Shown: one piece after another, positions 32,848 through 42,801 of the stretch
How positions within the stretch are numbered: the first letter of the stretch is position 1
Layout of the letters: every line of letters starts with the position of its first letter
NCBI GenBank assembly: GCA_029593505.1
Contig: JAKTNI010000001.1
Coordinates: 186,001 to 250,000, forward strand
DNA from: Streptococcus suis
GTDB taxonomy: Bacteria > Bacillota > Bacilli > Lactobacillales > Streptococcaceae
Direction of reading: 5' to 3'
DNA length: 64,000 bases
Program-made: the position numbers and the translations under genes
The notes under the pieces: generated by a model
What the model was told of the DNA's origin: nothing
The model's input: the letters and a program-made list of their open reading frames with translations, nothing else
The model's database searches: none

Positions 32848-33642
32848 ATGGATAATCGACCAATTGGTTTTTTAGATTCGGGTGTAGGTGGATTAACGGT
32901 TGCGCGTGAATTGATGCGTCAGCTTCCACACGAGGAAATTGTTTATATCGGCGATTCTGCTAGAGCTCCTTATGGTCCGAGACCAGCAGAGCAAATCAGA
33001 GAGTATACGTGGCAACTGGTTCATTTTCTTTTAACAAAAAATGTTAAAATGATTGTTTTTGCTTGTAATACAGCAACAGCGGTAGCATGGGAAGAAGTCA
33101 AAGAAGCATTAGATATTCCTGTTTTAGGGGTAATTTTACCGGGAGCTTCGGCAGCTATTAAGGCGACTCAGCGTGGAGAAGTAGGGATTCTCGGAACAGC
33201 TATGACCATTCAATCAGATATTTATCGCGAAAAAATTCAAGCACTCTCTCCAGAGACACAGGTACGTAGTTTAGCTTGTCCTAAATTTGCGCCTTTGGTA
33301 GAATCAAATAACTATCAATCTAGTTTGGCTAAAAAAATAGTTTATGAAACATTACGCCCGTTGATGGGAAAGGTTGATACACTTGTTTTAGGGTGTACTC
33401 ATTACCCTCTTCTTCGCCCGATCATTCAAAATGCTATGGGAAAAGATGTCAAATTGATTGATAGTGGTGCGGAGTGTGCTAGGGATATTTCTGTTTTGCT
33501 CAATTATTTCCAGCTTCATCGTAGTAGAGCAACAGTAGAAGCACATCATACTTTTTATACAACAGCTAGCCCTATAACATTTAAAGAAATTGCGGAAAAT
33601 TGGTTGGGTATTGACATTCATGTGGAGCACGTAAGACTATGA
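32848..33642 (+). CDS. murI: Glutamate racemase
   Basis: MurI converts L- to D-glutamate for peptidoglycan. The 264-residue protein starts [18 protein letters not shown] and has both catalytic cysteines, in FACNTATA (about 73) and LGCTHYPLL (about 183). [11 protein letters not shown] is also present, and a C-terminal [12 protein letters not shown] 32848 gives the family's usual N-terminus, although no good ribosome binding site precedes it. A 9-codon frame (32826-32855) with a GAAAGG site overlaps its start and may couple translation. It overlaps the next gene by four bases. Confidence 0.94.
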   Translation: MDNRPIGFLDSGVGGLTVARELMRQLPHEEIVYIGDSARAPYGPRPAEQIREYTWQLVHFLLTKNVKMIVFACNTATAVAWEEVKEALDIPVLGVILPGASAAIKATQRGEVGILGTAMTIQSDIYREKIQALSPETQVRSLACPKFAPLVESNNYQSSLAKKIVYETLRPLMGKVDTLVLGCTHYPLLRPIIQNAMGKDVKLIDSGAECARDISVLLNYFQLHRSRATVEAHHTFYTTASPITFKEIAENWLGIDIHVEHVRL

Positions 33643-34646
33643 CAGAAAAAATTTATGAGTATAGAGATGAGCATAATTGGTTTATTGGTAAAGCAAGTTT
33701 TACTAATTTATTTGGTAGTTTTGCAAATACTGGTAGAGAGGAAGAACTTTATCGGATAGGTCAGTTATTTAATCAATTGATTGAGACTAATTATGAAGAA
33801 GGCTATAATAAATGTGTGCAAATAGATGTAATTCGGTTGGAGTCGGAATTTGCTTTATTCCAATTTGCCAGTGAGATACTGAATGAATTAAATCATAGCC
33901 AGTTTAAAGTCGTTCAACACAACGGAGCTATTTTAATAACTGAAAATGATCGTTTGTTATTGGTTCACTTGCCTAAAGGTGGAGTGGTATTGGATACATT
34001 TTTTTCCTCCAATACCGGCATGACTGATATTGGAGATAGTATTTTGATTGCGACAAAAAATGAAGGAAAAACACAGGAATTTCGCAAGTTTTTTGAACGA
34101 TTGGGTTACCGAGTAGAAAATCTCAATGACTATCCAGATTTACCAGATGTAGCAGAAACAGGTATGACATTTGAAGAAAATGCTCGACTGAAAGCTGAAA
34201 CAATAGCGGAATTGACTGGCAAGATGGTTTTGGCAGATGATTCAGGCTTAACAGTTGATGTACTGGGTGGCTTGCCAGGAGTATGGTCTGCCCGTTTTTC
34301 AGGTCCAGATGCAACTGATGAATTAAATAATGCCAAGCTATTGCATGAATTAGCAATGGTGTTTGAATTAAAAGACCGAACAGCTCAATTCCACTGTACG
34401 TTGGTTATGGCTGCTCCCAATCGAGAGAGTTTGGTAGTAGAAGCTGATTGGGAAGGGTATATTGGTATGAACTTACGTGGAGAAAATGGATTTGGTTATG
34501 ATCCGCTTTTCTTAGTGGGAGAAACTGGTAAAACTTCGGCTGAGTTGAGTTTAGAAGAAAAAAATAAGATTTCTCATCGTGCACAAGCATTAGAAAAACT
34601 GGTGGAGGCATTTCCAATATGGCAGAAACAAGCAAAACCATTGTAA
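33639..34646 (+). CDS. rdgB: Nucleoside-triphosphate diphosphatase RdgB/HAM1 with N-terminal extension
   Basis: The C-terminal 200 residues are a HAM1/RdgB enzyme that removes non-canonical purine NTPs (ITP, XTP): [18 protein letters not shown] (starting about 133), [41 protein letters not shown] and GFGYDPLF. Before it lies a 125-residue domain absent from enterobacterial RdgB ([20 protein letters not shown] ...), of unknown function but usual in streptococci. It overlaps murI by 4 bases and the following phosphodiesterase gene by 28. Confidence 0.92.
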   Translation: MTEKIYEYRDEHNWFIGKASFTNLFGSFANTGREEELYRIGQLFNQLIETNYEEGYNKCVQIDVIRLESEFALFQFASEILNELNHSQFKVVQHNGAILITENDRLLLVHLPKGGVVLDTFFSSNTGMTDIGDSILIATKNEGKTQEFRKFFERLGYRVENLNDYPDLPDVAETGMTFEENARLKAETIAELTGKMVLADDSGLTVDVLGGLPGVWSARFSGPDATDELNNAKLLHELAMVFELKDRTAQFHCTLVMAAPNRESLVVEADWEGYIGMNLRGENGFGYDPLFLVGETGKTSAELSLEEKNKISHRAQALEKLVEAFPIWQKQAKPL

Positions 34647-35146
34647 TCATGAGTGATTCTCATGGAGATAGAGTGATTGTTGAAGAGATAAAAAATCGTT
34701 ATTTGGGGAAAGTGGATGCTATCTTCCACAACGGTGACTCGGAATTAGATAGTCAGGATCCAATTTGGAAAGATATCCAAGTAGTGAATGGTAACTGTGA
34801 TTATGTGGGAGCATATCCAGAACAATTGATTACACAAATAGGAGATGTGACGATTGCACAAACACATGGTCATTTTTATGGCATCAATTATAGCTGGCAA
34901 CGGTTGGATTACTGGGCTCAAGAAGTAATGGCTGATATCTGTCTATATGGTCATCTTCATGTTCCAGATGCAACTGTGCGTGGCAAAACTCTCTTTCTTA
35001 ATCCAGGCTCTATCAGTCAGCCTCGAGGAGTGATTAGAGAATGTCTTTATGCTATCGTCACCATTCGCTCAGATGCTTTCCATATTGCATACTACAATCG
35101 CCAGCATGAGCTGTATGAACCGTTGACAAAGGATATTGTAAGATGA
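34619..35146 (+). CDS. YfcE/MJ0936-type metallophosphoesterase
   Basis: The 175-residue protein has the calcineurin-like metallophosphoesterase motifs: MSDSHGD (metal ligands D and H), HNGDSE, NGNCD, THGH and YGHLHVP. Small enzymes of this group hydrolyse phosphodiesters in a metal-dependent way; the cellular substrate is uncertain. GGAGG lies about 12 bases before ATG 34619, and it overlaps rdgB upstream and the CBS-domain gene downstream, so it is within a tightly packed operon. Confidence 0.9.
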   Translation: MAETSKTIVIMSDSHGDRVIVEEIKNRYLGKVDAIFHNGDSELDSQDPIWKDIQVVNGNCDYVGAYPEQLITQIGDVTIAQTHGHFYGINYSWQRLDYWAQEVMADICLYGHLHVPDATVRGKTLFLNPGSISQPRGVIRECLYAIVTIRSDAFHIAYYNRQHELYEPLTKDIVR

Positions 35147-35601
35147 TTGCACGCGAGTTTGAAGCTTTTATCTTGGCTCAAGAAGATACTTTTCTAACGC
35201 CTGCTAATAAGTTGGCTGTCATTATTGATACTCATAATATTGATCATGCTAAGCTGTTACTTAGTCACATGACGTATTCACGAGTACCAGTTGTAACAGA
35301 GGATGGTCGTTTCTTTGGTACCATCGGTTTAACAGAAATTCTGAAGTACCAAGCTGTGAATGAACTAACAGATGATCAGTTGAGCGATGATATTTCCTTG
35401 ATTGCAAAAACGGATGAGGCTACAGTAGGTGTTGAGTATGATTTGACGGAAGTAATGCGTAAATTGGTAGATCAATCTTTCTTACCTGTGGTCGGTAAGG
35501 ATATGAAATTTATAGGTATTATTACTCGGAAATCAATCCTGAAAGCTATGAATGCACTCCTGCATAATTTTCCCCTACCGTCAAAAGAAGGAAAAAAATG
35601 A
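35143..35601 (+). CDS. CBS-domain protein (CbpB/DarB-like)
   Basis: The 152-residue protein consists of two CBS modules (MTYSRVPVVTEDGRFFGTIGLTEILK, and QSFLPVVGKDMKFIGIITRKSILK) and nothing else. Stand-alone two-CBS proteins of this size in Firmicutes (CbpB, DarB) bind cyclic di-AMP and regulate the stringent-response synthetase; by size and position in this operon I infer the same role. It overlaps both neighbours by four bases. Confidence 0.85.
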   Translation: MIAREFEAFILAQEDTFLTPANKLAVIIDTHNIDHAKLLLSHMTYSRVPVVTEDGRFFGTIGLTEILKYQAVNELTDDQLSDDISLIAKTDEATVGVEYDLTEVMRKLVDQSFLPVVGKDMKFIGIITRKSILKAMNALLHNFPLPSKEGKK

Positions 35602-36329
35602 ATCACATTATTGAAACGTTTATTGCGAGCAAAAAAGTCAGTCTAAATACCCAGAAATCGTATCGCTATGATTTGCAACAATTTATTGAACAAACGGTAG
35701 CAATCATCAATCAGCATACACTTTCACTTTATCAGCAATCTTTGTTGCAGTTGAAGCCTGCTGCTCAACGTCGAAAGCGTTCAACAGTGAATCAATTTCT
35801 TTATTTTCTTTATGAAAACGGACAATTGGAACGTTTTTATAAGTTGCCAGCTGTGACACCTGTCATTAACGTTAAGAAACAATTTCAGAAAGAAGAAATG
35901 TCCATTTTGTTTGAGGAGACAGTTTTCTTGGATGGTCAGCTAATTGCACTTCTCATTGCACATCTAGGATTAACCCCTAGTGAGATAGCAGGACTAATGA
36001 TTGAACAAGTGAATATAGAGTTCCAAGTTTTAACGGTACAAAGAGGATCTAGTAGGCGTGTACTTGGCTTACCTAAGGAAATTATCCCTTATTTGAACAA
36101 TCGTCTAACAGGATACTATCTGTTTGATAAAAACGGGAAATCGTATTCACGTCAGTGGTTTTTTAATCGTTTGACCGAATATGTACAGTCGATTGAAAAA
36201 ATTGAATGGACAGCTCAAAAATTAAGAGAACAATATATTCTAGGTCAATTGGAACAAGGACAATCCTTAGAACATATTGCTAAACAGTTAGGATTAAAAA
36301 CAATGGTGAGTTTGGAAAAATTTAGATAA
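35598..36329 (+). CDS. xerD: XerD-like tyrosine recombinase homologue, probably catalytically degenerate
   Basis: The 243-residue protein has a SAM-like N-terminal domain ([19 protein letters not shown]) and a tyrosine-recombinase-like C-terminal domain. The segment that normally carries the first catalytic Arg (GLR-type) reads [12 protein letters not shown], with T in place of R. No clear HxLRHTFAT or terminal Tyr motif is seen, and the protein is about 50 residues short. Streptococci resolve chromosome dimers with XerS instead, and this XerD-like protein sits beside scpAB. A non-catalytic role is likely. Confidence 0.8.
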   Translation: MNHIIETFIASKKVSLNTQKSYRYDLQQFIEQTVAIINQHTLSLYQQSLLQLKPAAQRRKRSTVNQFLYFLYENGQLERFYKLPAVTPVINVKKQFQKEEMSILFEETVFLDGQLIALLIAHLGLTPSEIAGLMIEQVNIEFQVLTVQRGSSRRVLGLPKEIIPYLNNRLTGYYLFDKNGKSYSRQWFFNRLTEYVQSIEKIEWTAQKLREQYILGQLEQGQSLEHIAKQLGLKTMVSLEKFR

Positions 36330-37048
36330 TGGATATTAAATTAAAAGACTTTGAAGGACCGTTAGACCTTTTGCTGCATCTAGTATCTAGATATCAGATG
36401 GATATTTACGAAGTTCCAATTACGGAGGTTATTGAGCAGTATTTGTCCTATATTGCTACTTTACAAGCAATGCGACTAGAAGTGGCTGGAGAATATATGG
36501 TCATGGCCAGTCAGTTGATGGTGATTAAAAGTCGTAGGCTGTTGCCAAAGATAGTTGAAGAGCCAGATGCAGAAAATGATCCGGAAATGGATCTATTAGA
36601 CCAGCTGGAAGAATATAGAAAATTTAAGTTGCTTAGTGAAAAACTAGGAGAGCAGCATGATGAACGAGCAAACTATTTTTCAAAACCCAAGCTGGACTTA
36701 GTTTATGAAGATGTTAGTCTGGCTAAAGATAAGTCGGTCATTGACATTTTTTTGGCTTTTTCCAAAGTGATAGCAGAAAAACAGACGACATTACGTCAAT
36801 CGCATGCTACCATTACTCGTGATGAATATAAGATAGAAGATATGATGACGAGTGTACGAGAACGAATGAAAAAACAGTCTCGATTGGAGTTGAGCCAACT
36901 ATTTCAAGATAGCCAAGACATTAATGAAATGATTACTATCTTTTTAGCTACTTTAGAGTTGGTGAAAGTACAAGAAGTGAACGTGGAGCAATCAGATGTT
37001 TTTGATACGATTTACTTAGTAAGGAGAGAGAATGAAGCGATTAGCTGA
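36329..37048 (+). CDS. scpA: Segregation and condensation protein A
   Basis: ScpA is the kleisin subunit of the Smc-ScpAB condensin and is needed for chromosome segregation. The 239-residue protein begins [28 protein letters not shown] and has the central [13 protein letters not shown] segment and a C-terminal winged-helix region that binds the Smc head. It abuts the xerD-like gene and overlaps scpB by 17 bases. Confidence 0.96.
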   Translation: MDIKLKDFEGPLDLLLHLVSRYQMDIYEVPITEVIEQYLSYIATLQAMRLEVAGEYMVMASQLMVIKSRRLLPKIVEEPDAENDPEMDLLDQLEEYRKFKLLSEKLGEQHDERANYFSKPKLDLVYEDVSLAKDKSVIDIFLAFSKVIAEKQTTLRQSHATITRDEYKIEDMMTSVRERMKKQSRLELSQLFQDSQDINEMITIFLATLELVKVQEVNVEQSDVFDTIYLVRRENEAIS

Positions 37049-37601
37049 AATAGAAGTTTTACTATTTGTAGCAGGTGAAGAGGGACTGACTGTGCGTCAT
37101 TTATCTGACATTCTTGAGTTGCAACCAACTGCTGTCCTTCAGCAATTGGAGAAACTTGGTGAAAAATATAGGGAAGATAAACAGTCTGGTCTAGCGCTTT
37201 TGGAATCTTCTAATCGTTACAGGTTAGTAACCAAAAAAGAGCATGCTAATCTCTTACGTGTATACGCTAAAACACCTATTAATCAAACGATGTCGCGAGC
37301 TCTTCTTGAAACCTTGTCTATCATTGCATATAAGCAGCCAGTTACACGAATTGAAGTAGATGATATTCGTGGCGTTAATTCCAGCGGTGCTATTAGTAAA
37401 TTACAAACTTTTGGGCTTATTCGTGAAGATGGAAAAAAAGAAGTTCTTGGACGACCAAATCTATATGTAACAACAGATTATTTTCTCGATTATATGGGCA
37501 TCAACAGATTAGACGAGTTGCCAGATGTATCTGAATTAGATTTGGTAGAAGAGGAAACAGAGTTATTCCTAGAAAGAAGTGAATTAGAAGATGAGAATTA
37601 A
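37032..37601 (+). CDS. scpB: Segregation and condensation protein B
   Basis: ScpB forms the dimer that binds ScpA in the condensin complex. The 189-residue protein has two winged-helix domains: [23 protein letters not shown], then [22 protein letters not shown], which is the family signature, and [22 protein letters not shown]. The acidic C-terminus is usual. It overlaps scpA and rluB, so the complex is translated in a coupled way. Confidence 0.96.
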   Translation: MKRLAEIEVLLFVAGEEGLTVRHLSDILELQPTAVLQQLEKLGEKYREDKQSGLALLESSNRYRLVTKKEHANLLRVYAKTPINQTMSRALLETLSIIAYKQPVTRIEVDDIRGVNSSGAISKLQTFGLIREDGKKEVLGRPNLYVTTDYFLDYMGINRLDELPDVSELDLVEEETELFLERSELEDEN

Positions 37602-38325
37602 CAAATATATTGCCCACGCAGGTGTGGCTAGTCGTCGCAAAGCAGAAGAGTTGATTAAGCAGGGACTTGTCACAGTAAACGGTCAAGTTGTTCATGAATT
37701 AGGGACGATTATCAAGTCAGGGGATAAGGTTGAAGTAGAAGGTCAACCAATTTACAATGAGGAAAAAGTATATTATCTGTTAAATAAACCACGAGGAGTA
37801 ATTTCTAGTGTCTCAGATGATAAGGGGAGAAAGACTGTTGTAGATTTATTACCTACAGTCAAAGAAAGAATCTATCCAGTAGGTCGACTAGATTGGGATA
37901 CTTCTGGATTATTGATTTTGACAAATGACGGTGATTTTACTGATGAAATGATTCACCCACGCAATGAGATTGATAAAGTGTATTTAGCACGTGTCAAAGG
38001 AATAGCTAACAAAGACGTTCTCCGTCCTCTGACACGAGGACTTGTGATTGATGGGAAAAAAACTAAGCCAGCTGTTTATGATATCATCAAAGTTGATCCT
38101 GTAAAAAATCGTTCGGTGATTGAATTGACGATTCATGAAGGACGCAATCATCAAGTGAAGAAAATGTTTGAAGCCGTTGGATTACAAGTAGATAAGTTAT
38201 CTCGCATTCGATTTGGAAATTTAGATTTGACCGGCCTACGTCCGGGAGAATACCGAAAATTGAATAAAAAAGATATTAGCAAACTTCATACTTTAGCAGT
38301 TACAAAGACGGTTAATAAAAAATGA
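37591..38325 (+). CDS. rluB: Ribosomal large subunit pseudouridine synthase B
   Basis: RluB isomerises a uridine in helix 89 of 23S rRNA. The 244-residue protein has an N-terminal S4 RNA-binding domain ([25 protein letters not shown]) and the RsuA/RluB catalytic motif [20 protein letters not shown] with the active Asp in [23 protein letters not shown] follows. It overlaps scpB by 11 bases and yidD by 4. Confidence 0.94.
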   Translation: MRINKYIAHAGVASRRKAEELIKQGLVTVNGQVVHELGTIIKSGDKVEVEGQPIYNEEKVYYLLNKPRGVISSVSDDKGRKTVVDLLPTVKERIYPVGRLDWDTSGLLILTNDGDFTDEMIHPRNEIDKVYLARVKGIANKDVLRPLTRGLVIDGKKTKPAVYDIIKVDPVKNRSVIELTIHEGRNHQVKKMFEAVGLQVDKLSRIRFGNLDLTGLRPGEYRKLNKKDISKLHTLAVTKTVNKK

Positions 38326-38558
38326 TTCAATTTTTTATCGGCTTGGTCCGAGTGTATCAGAGGTTTATCTCTCCTTTGTTTCCTCCGTCTTGTCGTTATC
38401 AACCGACTTGTTCGGCTTATATGATTGAGGCATTACAAAAGCATGGCTTAAAAGGGATGCTAATGGGAATTGCACGTATTGCTAGATGTCATCCTTTTGT
38501 AGAAGGCGGAGAGGACCCTGTACCAAATAAATTTAGTTTAAAGAGAAGCAAGCGGTAA
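38322..38558 (+). CDS. yidD: Membrane protein insertion efficiency factor YidD
   Basis: The 78-residue protein has the UPF0161/YidD signature: [45 protein letters not shown] and a basic tail. It is an amphipathic membrane-associated factor that assists Sec/YidC-dependent insertion. It is the last gene of the operon that begins at murI. Confidence 0.95.
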   Translation: MIQFFIGLVRVYQRFISPLFPPSCRYQPTCSAYMIEALQKHGLKGMLMGIARIARCHPFVEGGEDPVPNKFSLKRSKR

Positions 38559-38582
38559 AAAAGTATATAGCTTGTTTTTTTA
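38549..38582 (+). terminator. Terminator after yidD
   Basis: CAAGC near the stop codon pairs with GCTTG, then TTTTTTTA; the left arm overlaps the last codons of yidD. Confidence 0.55.
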
Positions 38583-38736
38583 TTACAACTTATTCGATAA
38601 AAGAGTCTTCATTCAGTAGTATGAACAAAGAGAGAAGTTGTTTATTACAGTTCAAAATGAAACATCGGAAAAAAATATGCAAACTACTTGATTTTCAGTT
38701 TCTTTTAAGCTACAATAATAACATGATTTCATTGAT

Positions 38737-38827
38737 TTAACTCAGACCTGTTGTGAGTTAAGTGAATGAATCCTCATTCACCATGCTGTTTGCTGAGCTT
38801 GACTCCGGGCAGTGTGGCTGTTTTTTT
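38737..38827 (+). promoter_or_regulatory. Tandem hairpins in the trmL leader
   Basis: TTAACTCA/TGAGTTAA (38737-38744 with 38754-38761) is followed immediately by GTGAATGA/TCATTCAC (38762-38769 with 38774-38781), both perfect. A T7 run ends at 38827. The TACAAT box near 38711 could drive it. This may be a structured or attenuated leader of trmL; no known RNA family is recognised. The rest of the gap from yidD to trmL (38583-38736) holds no gene. Confidence 0.4.
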
Positions 38828-38851
38828 GTCCATATGAAAAAGAGAGAGCAC

Positions 38852-39400
38852 ATGAATATTGAAACATTGACTCATAGAGAAGAAACATCCATCAATCATA
38901 TTGTTTTATATGAACCACAAATTCCACAGAATACAGGTAATATTGCTCGAACATGCGCTGCAACAAATAGTCCTCTCCATATTATAAAACCAATGGGATT
39001 TCCGATAGACGATCGTAAGATGAAACGAGCTGGTTTGGATTATTGGGATAAACTAGACATTCGTTTTTATGAAAGTCTTGATGAATTTATGGAGTATGCT
39101 ACCCAGCAGGGAGGCAGAGTTCATTTAGTATCTAAGTTTGCAGATAAGATTTATTCAGACGAAACGTATCACGATCACTTTCCACATTATTTTTTATTTG
39201 GGAGAGAGGATAAAGGTTTACCGGAAGATTTCATGAGAAAACATTCTGAAAAAGCTATTCGTATTCCGATGAATGATGAGCATGTTCGCAGTTTAAACGT
39301 TTCTAATACGGTATGTATGATTGTATATGAAGCGTTGCGTCAGCAACAGTTTCAAGGTTTGGAATTGATTCATATGTATGAAGCTGATAAGTTGAAATGA
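38852..39400 (+). CDS. trmL: tRNA (cytidine(34)-2'-O)-methyltransferase TrmL
   Basis: TrmL is a minimal SPOUT methyltransferase that 2'-O-methylates the wobble base of tRNA-Leu. The 182-residue protein has motif 1 [33 protein letters not shown], and the knot motif [32 protein letters not shown] 38852 follows AGAGAGA; longer in-frame starts (38762, 38837) would add a leader not typical of the family and would overlap the hairpins. Confidence 0.93.
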   Translation: MNIETLTHREETSINHIVLYEPQIPQNTGNIARTCAATNSPLHIIKPMGFPIDDRKMKRAGLDYWDKLDIRFYESLDEFMEYATQQGGRVHLVSKFADKIYSDETYHDHFPHYFLFGREDKGLPEDFMRKHSEKAIRIPMNDEHVRSLNVSNTVCMIVYEALRQQQFQGLELIHMYEADKLK

Positions 39401-39409
39401 GAAACATCA

Positions 39410-39433
39410 GCCTTGCACGAGCAAGGCTTTTTT
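39410..39433 (+). terminator. Terminator after trmL
   Basis: GCCTTGC (39410-39416), tetraloop ACGA, GCAAGGC (39421-39427), then TTTTTT. Confidence 0.9.
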
Positions 39434-39447
39434 GGTATGATAATAGA

Positions 39448-39636
39448 GTCTTCAGGGCAGGGTGCAATTCCCGACCGGCGGTGACAAGCAAACTATGTTT
39501 TTCCTACGAGATATTTCAAGTTGTATCTTGAAATATACTCATCTTGGGTAGACATAGGTCAGTTTGAAGTCCGCGAGCGTAAGCTGATGTGGTGTAATTC
39601 CACAACCGACAGTATAGTCTGGATGGGAGAAGACGA
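39448..39636 (+). promoter_or_regulatory. FMN riboswitch (RFN element) upstream of ribU
   Basis: The conserved RFN core is present: TCTTCAGGGCAGGGTG at the 5' side, CCCGACCGGCGGTGACAAGC, AAGTCCGCGAGCG, TGGTGTAATTCCA and ACCGACAGTATAGTCTGGATG, then GGGAGAAGACGAA. It binds FMN and should repress the riboflavin importer when flavin is plentiful. A GTTAGG ... CCTAC hairpin with TCTTTTTG follows (39650-39667) and is the likely expression platform. Confidence 0.95.
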
Positions 39637-39699
39637 AGAAGTTAGGTCTTTTAACCTACTCTTTTTGCCTTCTTCAATTTTTATAATTGGAGGAACCTT

Positions 39700-40257
39700 A
39701 TGACAAACACACGTAAAATGGCGATTATCGGCATTCTTTCAGCATTATCTTTTTTACTCATGTATCTGAAATTTCCCCTTATTCCAACAGCTAGTTTTTT
39801 GGAAGTGGATTTTTCATTAGTACCTATTTTATTTGGTCTTTTGCTATTAGATATGAAGTCTAGCTTTGCTATTTTGATCATCAGAACTTTACTTAAACTG
39901 GTATTAAACAATCAAGGATTCTCAACTATTATTGGAATCCCTATGAATGTTTCTGCAATGGCTGTATTTATTATCGTAGTAGCTTATTGTTGGAAATATG
40001 AACAGACAGGTAAAAAGTATATTATAGCAGCTTTTTTTGCAACGATTGGTTCAACAGCTGTTATGTTATTTTTGAACTATGTTTATGCTGTGCCTGTATA
40101 TGCAGTCTTTGCAAATTTTGATATTAGAGAGATTTTAGGGTTGAGTAATTATCTGTGGTTCATGGTTTTACCATTTAACCTCTTGCAAGGATGTCTACTT
40201 TCTTTTGTTTTTTATATTTGCTATAAGGCTGCACAACCAATTTTGAAGAAAGTATAA
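39700..40257 (+). CDS. ribU: Riboflavin ECF transporter S component RibU
   Basis: RibU is the membrane substrate-binding (S) subunit of an energy-coupling-factor importer and takes up riboflavin together with the shared EcfAAT module, encoded elsewhere. The 185-residue protein has six hydrophobic helices, with ALSFLLMYLKFPLIPTASFLEVDFSLVP near the N-terminus and GIPMNVSAM in the middle, as in RibU. The FMN riboswitch directly upstream confirms the substrate. The RBS is TTGGAGGAACC. Confidence 0.95.
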   Translation: MTNTRKMAIIGILSALSFLLMYLKFPLIPTASFLEVDFSLVPILFGLLLLDMKSSFAILIIRTLLKLVLNNQGFSTIIGIPMNVSAMAVFIIVVAYCWKYEQTGKKYIIAAFFATIGSTAVMLFLNYVYAVPVYAVFANFDIREILGLSNYLWFMVLPFNLLQGCLLSFVFYICYKAAQPILKKV

Positions 40258-40262
40258 TTTTA

Positions 40263-40931
40263 TTGAATAAATCCTATATGAAACATAAACAAATTCATTT
40301 GCGTAACGCTTCTTTTTTAGCCCTAGCCTTTGTTATTTTGGGCTACACAGTCAGATTTTATCCTGAACGTTTAGCAAACATAGATGCAGTAATTCAGTCT
40401 AGCATTCGTGGAAATTTGCCAACAATAGCTACGGAGTTTTGGTCTTCTATTACCATTATAGGCAATACAGTGATTATTTTAGGAATTAGCCTTCTTTTAG
40501 CAGCATTTTTGTATTATCATAAGAAATGGAAAATGGAAGCATATTTTATTCTAAATAGTTTTGTGGTGATGGGGATAGCATCAACAGCCCTGAAATATGT
40601 CTATCAGCGTCCGAGACCTAGTATTGAGTGGTTGATTACTACGATTGGTTATTCATTTCCTAGTTGGCATACTGCTTCTACAATGATGATTAGTGGTGCA
40701 GTTGTTATTATTCTTCATCAACGAATGAAAAAAAGTGTAGCTAAACTTTTGTTACAAATTAGTTTATTGGTTTTGGCTGTTCTTGTAGCCATTTCTAGAA
40801 TTTATTTGGGAGTACATTATCCTACTGATATCGTTGGTGGTTGGTTACTAGCTTTTGCATTGCTAGAAGGAATGTATCCATTTTATGATCAGAAACGTTT
40901 TGAGTGGCGCTTTCAAAGTAAGCAAAAATAA
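40263..40931 (+). CDS. PAP2-family membrane phosphatase
   Basis: The 222-residue protein has six membrane helices and the lipid phosphatase motifs: KYVYQRPRPS (C1), PSWHTASTM (C2, catalytic His) and SRIYLGVHYPTDIVGG (C3). It probably dephosphorylates undecaprenyl-pyrophosphate or phosphatidylglycerol-phosphate at the outer leaflet. The start is uncertain: TTG 40263, or ATG 40278, each with a weak ribosome binding site. It follows ribU by five bases and may be co-transcribed. Confidence 0.88.
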   Translation: MNKSYMKHKQIHLRNASFLALAFVILGYTVRFYPERLANIDAVIQSSIRGNLPTIATEFWSSITIIGNTVIILGISLLLAAFLYYHKKWKMEAYFILNSFVVMGIASTALKYVYQRPRPSIEWLITTIGYSFPSWHTASTMMISGAVVIILHQRMKKSVAKLLLQISLLVLAVLVAISRIYLGVHYPTDIVGGWLLAFALLEGMYPFYDQKRFEWRFQSKQK

Positions 40932-40941
40932 TTCGTAATAT

Positions 40942-40987
40942 AATAACCCCCTTCTATCAGTAATGGTAGAAGGGGGTTATTTTTTTA
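40942..40987. terminator. Bidirectional terminator after the PAP2 gene
   Basis: ATAACCCCCTTCTA (40943-40956) and TAGAAGGGGGTTAT (40967-40980), then TTTTTTT; the opposite strand also ends in T-rich sequence, serving the convergent acyltransferase gene. Confidence 0.88.
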
Positions 40988-41001
40988 AGTTGAGAAATAT
41001 A

Positions 41002-42801
41002 CTAGTTTTTAATAGGTCCGTTTTCAACCTTATCAATGGCATTTTTTAATGTTTGAGCAAATAATTCTGCACCGTTCGTTTCAAGATTGAAATGCACTAA
41101 GTCGGTATTGTACCAAATAGTTGGATTTTCTGTTGCTACTTGATACCAATCAGCTATTGAAATGTAGTCATATTTTTCAGCTAACTCTTTTTCATATTGT
41201 CCCGTTTGATACGATATAGAATTGCTAGGGTTAAAGTTTCCGTCGTATGGAGTGACAAAAATCAGCCTGCGTCCTTTAGGGAAATGAGAAACGAGATTGT
41301 CTAGTAAAGATTGATCATTATCCGTTGTATTTGTGCCAAGGGCCACGACAACAGTTTCTCTTAGTGTATTATTCTTCTGATAGAGAGTAATCAAATCTGT
41401 AATTTCTGTAAGATTGCGACTCACTGTACCATCAATTTGTACATCCGGTAAGCTTGATTGAATGGCGTTACTAGCTCGAACAGTTACTGAGTCGCCGAAA
41501 ATTGTTACACCTTTCTGGATTTCAAAACCACTTGCTTTAGCATTTTCAGCTGCCGAGCGAGTTGTTTGCAATTGATTTTGTGCCTGATATAGACTACTAA
41601 TGAGATTTTCCTGTTCAAATGTTCCTAATTTTGGAGAAAAGAAACAAATGCCTAAACTACATATTGTTAAGAAACCTAAGAAACTAAAAATCCATTTTTT
41701 GTATGGAGTAATGTCAATAGAGAGTCCGAATAATGTTCCAATCTTTCCAGCAACAAACGGTTCAAATATGTAAAATGAAATGGTTGCGAATATAGTAGAA
41801 AAAATGAAAGACAAAATGGCTGCTATAGTGGCATTTATTAACTGGGTGAAGATAATCAATAAAGGCCAATGGAAGAGATAAATGCCGTAAGAGATATTGG
41901 CGAAGAAAAGTAAGACTTTAGGTTCATTGATTGTTTTTGTTTTTTCGTGGAGAATGCGAGCTGAAAAAATCATAGTAGCAGTTGCAAGGCTGGAAAGTAA
42001 GAATCCGATAAGGTAGGTCCATATAGAATTAAATTGCAATGTAAAGAGCAGTATGATTTCTACAAATACAGCAGCTGTGAAGACCACTAAGGCTTTTTTT
42101 CGTGTCCATTGTTCGATTATTCTTTGGAAAGAATTGGTTGTATTCCCTATTCCTGAAATGGTGGCTAATATACCGCCTATGAAAAATGGGAAAGCATGGG
42201 TAAAACTAGAATAATAGATAGATGATAGGTTATCTGTAAAGAAACTAGAGATAGTCATTCCTAAAAAGCTAAGAATGAACAAACTAACCGATGTTAAGAA
42301 GATAGTTCCACGTAGTTGACCGATACTTTTTGATGTACGTGTTAGATACCATATTAGTCCAGCCCAAACAAGGTAATATTGCACCTCAATGGCCAATGTC
42401 CATGTGTGTAAAAAGAGATGAGGTGAAAATTGATTTTCATAACTGCCACCCGCTAATATTTCAAAGATATTGGTCATAAAGCCGAGAGTAGCGGCCACTT
42501 GTTGACCAATATTTGCAATGAAATCATTTCGGATAAATAAAGCGAAAGGAAGGACGAGTAGAATAACTAGCACCAATGGAGGTAGAATACGGTACAGTCT
42601 CCGTTTTAGAAATCCAGCGATATTAATCGTTTTTTGTTGTGAAAATTCATCAATTAAGAGAGCTGTTGTTAGATAGCCAGACAGGGTGAAAAACAAATCT
42701 ACTCCGACAAATCCTCCAGGAAAGAATTTGATGAAGAAATGATAGAGTAAGACAAAAGCTAGACCTATTACCCGTATAGTTGATAACCATTTAATTCTCA
42801 T
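41002..42801 (-). CDS. OafA-type membrane O-acyltransferase with C-terminal SGNH domain
   Basis: The N-terminal half (about 1-400) is an acyltransferase-3 membrane domain with RVIGLAFVLLYHFF, GFVGVDLFFTLSGYLTT and RRLYRILPPL. The C-terminal 200 residues are extracellular with an SGNH hydrolase-like motif (TIFGDSVTVRA, LGTNTTDN, DLVHFN). Such fusions O-acetylate surface polysaccharide or peptidoglycan (OatA-like). ATG 42801 is chosen because CAGGGGATT precedes it and the AT3 domain starts there. It overlaps the MORN-repeat gene by 11 bases. Confidence 0.9.
   Translation of the reverse strand: MRIKWLSTIRVIGLAFVLLYHFFIKFFPGGFVGVDLFFTLSGYLTTALLIDEFSQQKTINIAGFLKRRLYRILPPLVLVILLVLPFALFIRNDFIANIGQQVAATLGFMTNIFEILAGGSYENQFSPHLFLHTWTLAIEVQYYLVWAGLIWYLTRTSKSIGQLRGTIFLTSVSLFILSFLGMTISSFFTDNLSSIYYSSFTHAFPFFIGGILATISGIGNTTNSFQRIIEQWTRKKALVVFTAAVFVEIILLFTLQFNSIWTYLIGFLLSSLATATMIFSARILHEKTKTINEPKVLLFFANISYGIYLFHWPLLIIFTQLINATIAAILSFIFSTIFATISFYIFEPFVAGKIGTLFGLSIDITPYKKWIFSFLGFLTICSLGICFFSPKLGTFEQENLISSLYQAQNQLQTTRSAAENAKASGFEIQKGVTIFGDSVTVRASNAIQSSLPDVQIDGTVSRNLTEITDLITLYQKNNTLRETVVVALGTNTTDNDQSLLDNLVSHFPKGRRLIFVTPYDGNFNPSNSISYQTGQYEKELAEKYDYISIADWYQVATENPTIWYNTDLVHFNLETNGAELFAQTLKNAIDKVENGPIKN

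Noticed and set aside
32826-32855. Nine-codon frame overlapping the murI start
   Set aside because: It has a GAAAGG site and might couple translation, but it is too short and unsupported to list as a gene; noted under murI.
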